Source: Paenibacillus terrigena DSM 21567 (GTDB lineage: Bacteria; Bacillota; Bacilli; Paenibacillales; Paenibacillaceae). Taken from it: DNA of 64,000 nt. Of this stretch, positions 59,496 to 64,000 are shown piece after piece (position 1 is the first letter of the stretch; every line of letters starts with the position of its first letter). The DNA lies in contig NZ_KB895413.1 of the NCBI RefSeq assembly GCF_000374845.1, positions 62,001 through 126,000 of the forward strand, given 5' to 3'. The position numbers were made by a program, and so were the translations under genes. The notes beneath the pieces were generated by a model. That model searched no databases and was not told the DNA's origin. It was given only the letters and a program-made list of their open reading frames with translations.

Positions 59496-61436
59496 ATGAC
59501 GAAGCGTATGGACAATATAATACGTAAGGAGCCGTTGATTACGCTGCGAATTTTGGAGACAACAGACGTGCATGCGAATCTGATGGATTATGACTATTAC
59601 AGAGATGTCCCAGCCCCTGAGCTTGGTCTTGTGCGGACGGCTTCGCTGGTGCATGAGGCTCGGGCTGAAGTTTCTAATACATTGCTTGTAGATAATGGGG
59701 ATTTGATTCAAGGTACGCCGCTTGGCACTTATTTTGCGAAAATCAATCATGAAATTGAACAGCGTTCGATACATCCTGTCTATTCCATCATGAATGCGAT
59801 GGGATATGATGCGGCGACATATGGCAACCATGAGTTTAATTATGGACTGGATTATTTGGAGCAAGTGGTTGGTGACGCTGATTTTCCTTATGTCAATGCC
59901 AACGTATACGTTGCCGAAGGGACAGAACGTATCAACAAATTCCAGCCCTACGTCTTGCTGAAAAAACCTTGTATCGATCAACATGGTACGGTCCATGAAC
60001 TTATGATCGGAGTGATCGGTCTTGTTACGCCGCAAATTATGGAATGGGACAAGGCGAATTTGGAAGGGAAAGTAACGGTAGACGATATCGTCAAGACGGC
60101 GGCGGATTTCGTGCCGAGGATGCGATCGGAGGGGGCTGATGTTGTCGTCGTTTTGGCACATACAGGCTTTGATGGAGCGGATACGGGGGGACAGGGTGCG
60201 GAGAATACGGTGTTGTCGCTTAGTCAAGTCTCTGGAATCGATGCCATCACGTTCTCACATACACATAAGGTGTTCCCGACGAGAGATTTACAGTCCTTAG
60301 ACATTTCGTTCAAAGATGCGCAGGGAAATCCGTTGCCTGATATAGATTATAAGAAAGGGACCATTCATGGCGTAGCGGCAGTTCAGGCCGGTTATGGCGG
60401 GGCTGAATTAGGTGTCATTGATTTGACTCTTGCTTGGCGCGAGGGCAGGTGGACGGTCGTTGATTCGCAATCTCATAACAAATCGATTTATGACAGGAAA
60501 ACAGGAGAGCCGCTCGTATTCCCTGATTCGCGATTGGTAGAATGCATTGCGTCAGCGCATCAAGCAACGGTAGACTATGCGAACGCGCCGATCGGGATGA
60601 CAAGTGAACCGATCTATAGTTATTTTGCGTTTGTACAAGATGATCCGTCGATTCAAATGGTGACGAACGCGCAGACGTGGTATGCCAAACGTTATATCGA
60701 GACACATCGGCCGCAGGACAGGTACTTACCGATTCTATCGGTTGGCTCGCCTTTTAAGGCTGGGAGGAACGGGCCTTCCGAATACACCGATATCGACGCA
60801 GGTCCGATTGCGATTAAGAGTGCTAGTGATTTGTACTTGTATGACAACCTGCTAAAGGCCGTCAAAGTCAAAGGAGCAGTAGTTCGGGAATGGTTGGAAA
60901 TGTCAGCAGGTGCTTATAACCAAATTGATCCTTCGAATCCAGAGGAGCAACCGCTGCTTAACCCATTGTACTCCGTCTATAACTTCGATATTATCGACGG
61001 CGTAACCTATGAGATTGACGTGACCCAACCAGCCAAATACAATCCAGACGGTACAATCAACGACGCGAATGCCTGTAGAATTGTCAATTTGAAGGTGAAC
61101 GGCGTACCGATTGAACGGAATGATGATTTCATTGTGGTCTCGAATAACTATCGGGTTTATGGCGGCGGCAATTTCCCAGGCATTCTAGGCGCAGAGGTGG
61201 TCATCGATTCCGCAGATGAGAATAAGCAAGTGCTGATGGACTATTTGCTTCAAGAGAGACATCTCGATCCTACTGCAGATCACAATTGGCGAATTGCCTC
61301 CATTGAAGCTCCAGTGAAAGTTACGTTTAGAAGCGCACCGGCCGCGGTGAAGTACTTGGATGACATGCCTCGTATTCAATATACGGGAAGGCTCGATGAC
61401 CAAGGGTTTGGTATTTATACGCTTGATTTGCGCTGA
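59496..61436 (+). CDS. CpdB/UshA-type nucleotidase without signal peptide
   Basis: About 646-residue paralogue of the secreted enzyme at 13.0 kb. Motifs: ILETTDVHANLMDYDYY, DNGDLIQGTPLGTYF, YGNHEFNYGLD, the FSHTHKVFP site, SNNYRVYGGGNFPG. It lacks both the signal peptide and the C-terminal stalk-like domain, so it should act in the cytosol on imported nucleotides or cyclic phosphates. ATG 59496 is very close to GAGAGGGG; ATG 59508 is an alternative. Its divergent neighbour phnD belongs to a phosphonate-type transporter, which may import phosphate esters for it (inference). The spacer 59250-59495 shows AT-rich promoter DNA but no clear box. Confidence 0.88.
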   Translation: MTKRMDNIIRKEPLITLRILETTDVHANLMDYDYYRDVPAPELGLVRTASLVHEARAEVSNTLLVDNGDLIQGTPLGTYFAKINHEIEQRSIHPVYSIMNAMGYDAATYGNHEFNYGLDYLEQVVGDADFPYVNANVYVAEGTERINKFQPYVLLKKPCIDQHGTVHELMIGVIGLVTPQIMEWDKANLEGKVTVDDIVKTAADFVPRMRSEGADVVVVLAHTGFDGADTGGQGAENTVLSLSQVSGIDAITFSHTHKVFPTRDLQSLDISFKDAQGNPLPDIDYKKGTIHGVAAVQAGYGGAELGVIDLTLAWREGRWTVVDSQSHNKSIYDRKTGEPLVFPDSRLVECIASAHQATVDYANAPIGMTSEPIYSYFAFVQDDPSIQMVTNAQTWYAKRYIETHRPQDRYLPILSVGSPFKAGRNGPSEYTDIDAGPIAIKSASDLYLYDNLLKAVKVKGAVVREWLEMSAGAYNQIDPSNPEEQPLLNPLYSVYNFDIIDGVTYEIDVTQPAKYNPDGTINDANACRIVNLKVNGVPIERNDDFIVVSNNYRVYGGGNFPGILGAEVVIDSADENKQVLMDYLLQERHLDPTADHNWRIASIEAPVKVTFRSAPAAVKYLDDMPRIQYTGRLDDQGFGIYTLDLR

Positions 61437-61446
61437 TCAACATAGA

Positions 61447-61474
61447 AGACCTTAGACATTGTCTAAGGTCTTTG
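61447..61474. terminator. Terminator between convergent genes
   Basis: AGACCTTAGAC / GTCTAAGGTCT perfect 11-base stem with loop ATT. Confidence 0.88.
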
Positions 61475-61481
61475 TTGCTGT

Positions 61482-61691
61482 TCATCCTATCGTGAGGATT
61501 CCGATTAGGATGAAGATCGATCCAGCAAGTATCATAATAAATCCTAAGTACCTCGCTATAGACAGATACGTATCGCTTGGTTCGGAATCGCTATTCACCA
61601 TCCAGCGTTCTTTCGGCCGCCATGTGATGGATGGATATGTATATCGGAGTATGCCAATCGCAAGAAAGATGATGCCGATAAAAATGATCAT
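61482..61691 (-). CDS. Small DUF6199-like membrane protein
   Basis: 69-residue protein with two hydrophobic helices (MIIFIGIIFLAIGILRYTYP and SIARYLGFIMILAGSIFILIGILTIG) joined by a polar loop WRPKERWMVNSDSEPSD. It resembles the DUF6199 family of small Bacillales membrane proteins. ATG 61691 has GGAGGAG nine bases upstream; a longer in-frame start would include that ribosome site. Confidence 0.75.
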   Translation of the reverse strand: MIIFIGIIFLAIGILRYTYPSITWRPKERWMVNSDSEPSDTYLSIARYLGFIMILAGSIFILIGILTIG

Positions 61692-61851
61692 TACGCAACT
61701 CTCCTCCATTTTTGTCCATTATTTGCATAAAAAAATCAACTCATCTATGGTAAACTAGGAATAGATTTCCTTCCAAATACTAGAATATCATCCGGTTTTG
61801 GTATGTGAAAGTGGCAGGAATATTTTGATTGAAGTGGAGGGAGTGTGGAAC

Positions 61852-62319
61852 TTGGAGCTTACGTATAAAACTTATGAATCAGCTGATCCAATCCCATACG
61901 ATTTATTATTACTTGCAGATCCATCGAAAGAAATGGTGGATGATTATTTTCGACGCGGACATTGTGTGCTAGCTTATTGTGGAGATCGCCTTGTTGGCGA
62001 GTTCGTCCTCATTCCAACGCGGCCGGCTACGGTAGAAATTGTGAATATTGCAGTCGATGATGGCGCCCAAGGCCAAGGGTTCGGGAAAAGATTAGTGAAG
62101 CAAGCCATCCAAGAAGCCAAGCGGCTTGGTGCGAAGACCATCGAGATTGGAACGGGGAACTCAAGCGTGATGCAGTTGTATTTGTACCAGAAATGCGGCT
62201 TTCGGATTGTGGGTGTTGATGTGGATTTCTTCGTACGACATTATGAGGAAGCGATTGAGGAGAATGGCATTCCGTGTCGTGATATGATCCGGCTTGCTTT
62301 GGATATCCATCATGAATAG
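61852..62319 (+). CDS. GNAT-family N-acetyltransferase
   Basis: 155-residue acetyl-CoA-dependent acyltransferase. Strand beta4 and the pyrophosphate loop are clear: VEIVNIAVDDGAQGQGFGKRLVKQAIQEAKRLGAKTIEIGTGNSS, with the Q/RxxGxG/A motif as QGQGFGK, followed by QLYLYQKCGFRIVGVDVDFF. TTG 61852 is nine bases after GGAGGGA; longer versions include poor starts. Acceptor unknown. Confidence 0.88.
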   Translation: MELTYKTYESADPIPYDLLLLADPSKEMVDDYFRRGHCVLAYCGDRLVGEFVLIPTRPATVEIVNIAVDDGAQGQGFGKRLVKQAIQEAKRLGAKTIEIGTGNSSVMQLYLYQKCGFRIVGVDVDFFVRHYEEAIEENGIPCRDMIRLALDIHHE

Positions 62320-62352
62320 GCAAGTCGATCTAGGAAGAAGGTGGGGATGCAG

Positions 62353-62753
62353 ATGATCGAGTGTCCGTGGTGTCATGAAGAAGTTACGATCAAGCACGGG
62401 AGATGCCAGCGTGCAAGAAGAAGCTGCATGAGATTTCAGACGAAGATTTTGAAGAAACTCAGGATCCGTTGATGCTAGATGAGGACGAGGAAGAGGTATT
62501 CGAAGAATGCAGTGTCGTGGATATGATCGAAGATCGCTTCAAATGCGCAAAGTGCAAGGGTACCGCTTGTAGTACGAAGGAAGTCGCCATGACAAGAACA
62601 GGACTTAGTAAATTGTTCGATATTGAACACCATCACTTTCTATTTGTCTCCTGTCTGGTATGTGGATTCGTTGAGATCTATGATCCAGACGTGCTTGAAG
62701 GCCATAAGACAGGACAGCTCAGCACCGTCATGGATATTCTATTCGGCGGGTAG
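62353..62753 (+). pseudogene. Zinc-ribbon nucleic-acid-binding-type protein (DUF2082) with a frameshift
   Basis: The start ATG 62353 (AAGAAGGTGGGG upstream) opens MIECPWCHEEVTIKHGRC, then the frame breaks. A different frame carries on as PACKKKLHEISDEDFEETQD, so joining them restores a CPWC...CPAC zinc ribbon. A single missing C near 62405 explains it: the sequence has GCCAGCG where GCCCAGCG is expected. The C-terminal half, FKCAKCKGTACSTKEV...LSKLFDIEHHHFLFVSCLVCGFVEIYD, is a typical DUF2082 zinc ribbon with CxxC pairs and is intact. The length (401 bases) fits a one-base loss. Confidence 0.8.
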
Positions 62754-62805
62754 TAGTTGAAAGCTCTAGAAGGGAATAAATCATAGGACGAAGAGAGGTT
62801 AGAAA

Positions 62806-63360
62806 GTGAACTTTCAGTATAAGCTCTTTTCTATCATTATTGGGATATCTTTTCTCATCTATCTAGCAGGGTATGCTTTGATGCTGTCCGTCATTCGGGT
62901 TCTGGACATTACAATTTCTTGGGGATCTCTAGGTATCGTCATTTTGCCTGGGATCGTCTGGTTCATTCTCTTACGGTATTGTTGGGATAGGGTTGATACT
63001 AGACGCTGGGGGAGGAGAATGATTAGCGGAAGTGCTGTTCTAGCTATGCTGGTTACGTTTGTACAGCTTGCATCCAATGAATATTATTCCCATTTCAACG
63101 CTGCGCGGTGGCTGAGTGATCCAGAAAGTCGGGTTCGTATGGTGTCTGATTTATTAAGCACACGCGATCTTAAGGGGCTGAAGCGACACGAGGTCGAGGA
63201 AGTGCTCGGGGCACCGACGGTTTTAACGTATCGTGACCAATCCACTCAACTAACGTATCGCCTCGGATTAGAACGAAGTGTTTTCAGTTTGGATCGTTCT
63301 TGGTTACTGCTCGATATGGAGCAAGATTGTGTCATCGATGTTCGAATAACAACAGGTTAA
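62806..63360 (+). CDS. Hypothetical membrane protein with SmpA-like C-terminal segment
   Basis: 184-residue protein, not recognised. N-terminal three hydrophobic segments (residues 7-30, 40-58, 72-90) precede a soluble C-terminus, RDLKGLKRHEVEEVLGAPTVLTYRDQSTQLTYRLG...CVIDVRI, which resembles the SmpA/OmlA-type small lipoprotein fold (LGxP with a calculated RITTG end), as in several Bacillales membrane proteins. GTG 62806 follows GAGAGG. Function unknown. Confidence 0.65.
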   Translation: MNFQYKLFSIIIGISFLIYLAGYALMLSVIRVLDITISWGSLGIVILPGIVWFILLRYCWDRVDTRRWGRRMISGSAVLAMLVTFVQLASNEYYSHFNAARWLSDPESRVRMVSDLLSTRDLKGLKRHEVEEVLGAPTVLTYRDQSTQLTYRLGLERSVFSLDRSWLLLDMEQDCVIDVRITTG

Positions 63361-63385
63361 GTATGCAGAAAAAGGGGGGTGTTCC

Positions 63386-63969
63386 TTGCAGAATAGGCCG
63401 CAAGTGATCTTCGATGTCGCAGGTGTACTCATTTCGAACTTCTCCCCGCAGTTCTGGGATGAGATTGTGACTTATGCCGAGGAGCGTTCAGCGACGGATT
63501 TGCGCAGACATTTCAAGTCAGAGCTCCGACAGGATTTGTGGAGCGGGGCTGTTCCGGATACGGCGTTCTTCACGTGGATCTCGGCCCAAATCCCCGCTGT
63601 ACACGCCCAAGAAGTGGAGCGTATCCTTCTCATCTCGTACCGTTGCCCGCCATGGAACGTCTATCACGATGGAGCCAGTCGGCAGATCTTCATCTCCTCA
63701 CGAATCATCGCACAGAGTGGATTACTCCTCTACTACACCCCGTTCAACGTTACATCACCAGTATGACCGTTTCAAGTGAGACGGGGTACTGCAAGCCAGA
63801 TCAACGGATGTTTCAAAGTGTTCAAGAGAAGCTTCTTAGGAACGGATCTATTCTTTATGTGGATGACCAGCAGAAGAACTTCGCACCTGCTATAGCCTTA
63901 GGTTGGCGTACCTTATTATCCGATGAGACAGGCGATTGGATGACACGTGTGGAAGAACTTTTATTATAG
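63386..63969 (+). pseudogene. HAD-like hydrolase with a frameshift
   Basis: The N-terminal frame (63386-63766) begins QNRPQVIFDVAGVLISN, with the HAD nucleophile Asp, and continues to about VERILLIS. The second frame (from before 63640 to 63969) carries VPLPAMERLSRWSQSADLHLLTNHRTEW, SSETGYCKPDQRMFQSV and ILYVDDQQKNFAPAIALGWRTLL, the later HAD motifs (S/TN, K, DD). A one-base loss between about 63625 and 63645 would join them. The predicted protein is about 194 residues. Substrate unknown. Confidence 0.8.
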
Positions 63970-64000
63970 ATAACCATTTACAAGAGCTGCCATTGTACTT

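Noticed and set aside
59343-60227. 294-residue minus-strand ORF at the start of the cytosolic nucleotidase gene
   Set aside because: Composition is Arg/His-rich without domains, it opposes a clear metallophosphoesterase frame, and spans the divergent promoter.

Overview
The window looks like the chromosome of a Gram-positive, endospore-former-type Bacillales bacterium, most likely Paenibacillus or a close relative (inference). Support comes from strong AGGAGG-type ribosome sites with frequent GTG/TTG starts, CUT1 sugar ABC systems paired with YesM/YesN-type two-component regulators, a copper-amine-oxidase-like domain on a secreted enzyme, many AraC regulators, and near-consensus Bacillus-type Zur, Fur and PerR boxes. 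I saw no rRNA, tRNA, CRISPR array, insertion sequence or prophage.

Layout. 1-3.4 kb: end of a sugar ABC permease and a GH38 alpha-mannosidase, then a tandem hairpin repeat. 3.8-6.5 kb: membrane protein, APH-like phosphotransferase, Crp/Fnr regulator. 6.7-15.3 kb: nucleotide and nucleoside salvage (secreted 5'-nucleotidase, DeoR-like regulator, DeoD, secreted cyclic-phosphodiesterase/nucleotidase), with a TrmB regulator and an MFS exporter between. 15.4-21.6 kb: ABC-F protein, then two PhyH-type oxygenases, a TIM-barrel isomerase and two AraC regulators. 21.6-25.1 kb: an Mga/AtxA-type regulator split by an internal inversion, a second DeoD and a NupC transporter. 25.3-30.1 kb: isomerase, ROK regulator, two-part chromate transporter, DUF1697 and YdeI-like proteins.

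30.2-35.1 kb is a metal island: YciC-type zinc GTPase with two Zur boxes, TmrB-like protein, DUF2500 gene with no usable start codon, a 42-residue Fur-controlled membrane peptide, and a PfeT-type iron exporter with a perfect PerR box. 35.2-36.3 kb holds the strangest gene: a helix-turn-helix domain fused to a degenerate F1 ATP synthase beta-subunit fold that has lost its P-loop lysine. 36.4-39.3 kb: SDR/TetR operon, AraC, VOC protein. 39.4-48.3 kb: one leftward glycan-uptake cluster (DUF5054 hydrolase, two permeases, lipoprotein, sensor kinase, response regulator) bracketed by two near-identical hairpins. 48.5-55.7 kb: YcaQ-like DNA glycosylase and a 1695-residue pseudokinase/ATPase/GAF/histidine kinase coupled to a LuxR-type regulator. 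55.8-61.4 kb: phosphonate-type ABC transporter (phnDCEE, leftward) divergent from a nucleotidase with no signal peptide. 61.5-64 kb: small genes, two of them frameshifted.

One theme links the window: three nucleotidase paralogues, two DeoD phosphorylases, NupC, DeoR and a Phn-type transporter together suggest scavenging of extracellular nucleotides for nucleosides and phosphate. The DeoD copies have lost one or both catalytic residues. All functions are read from sequence patterns; no database search was possible.
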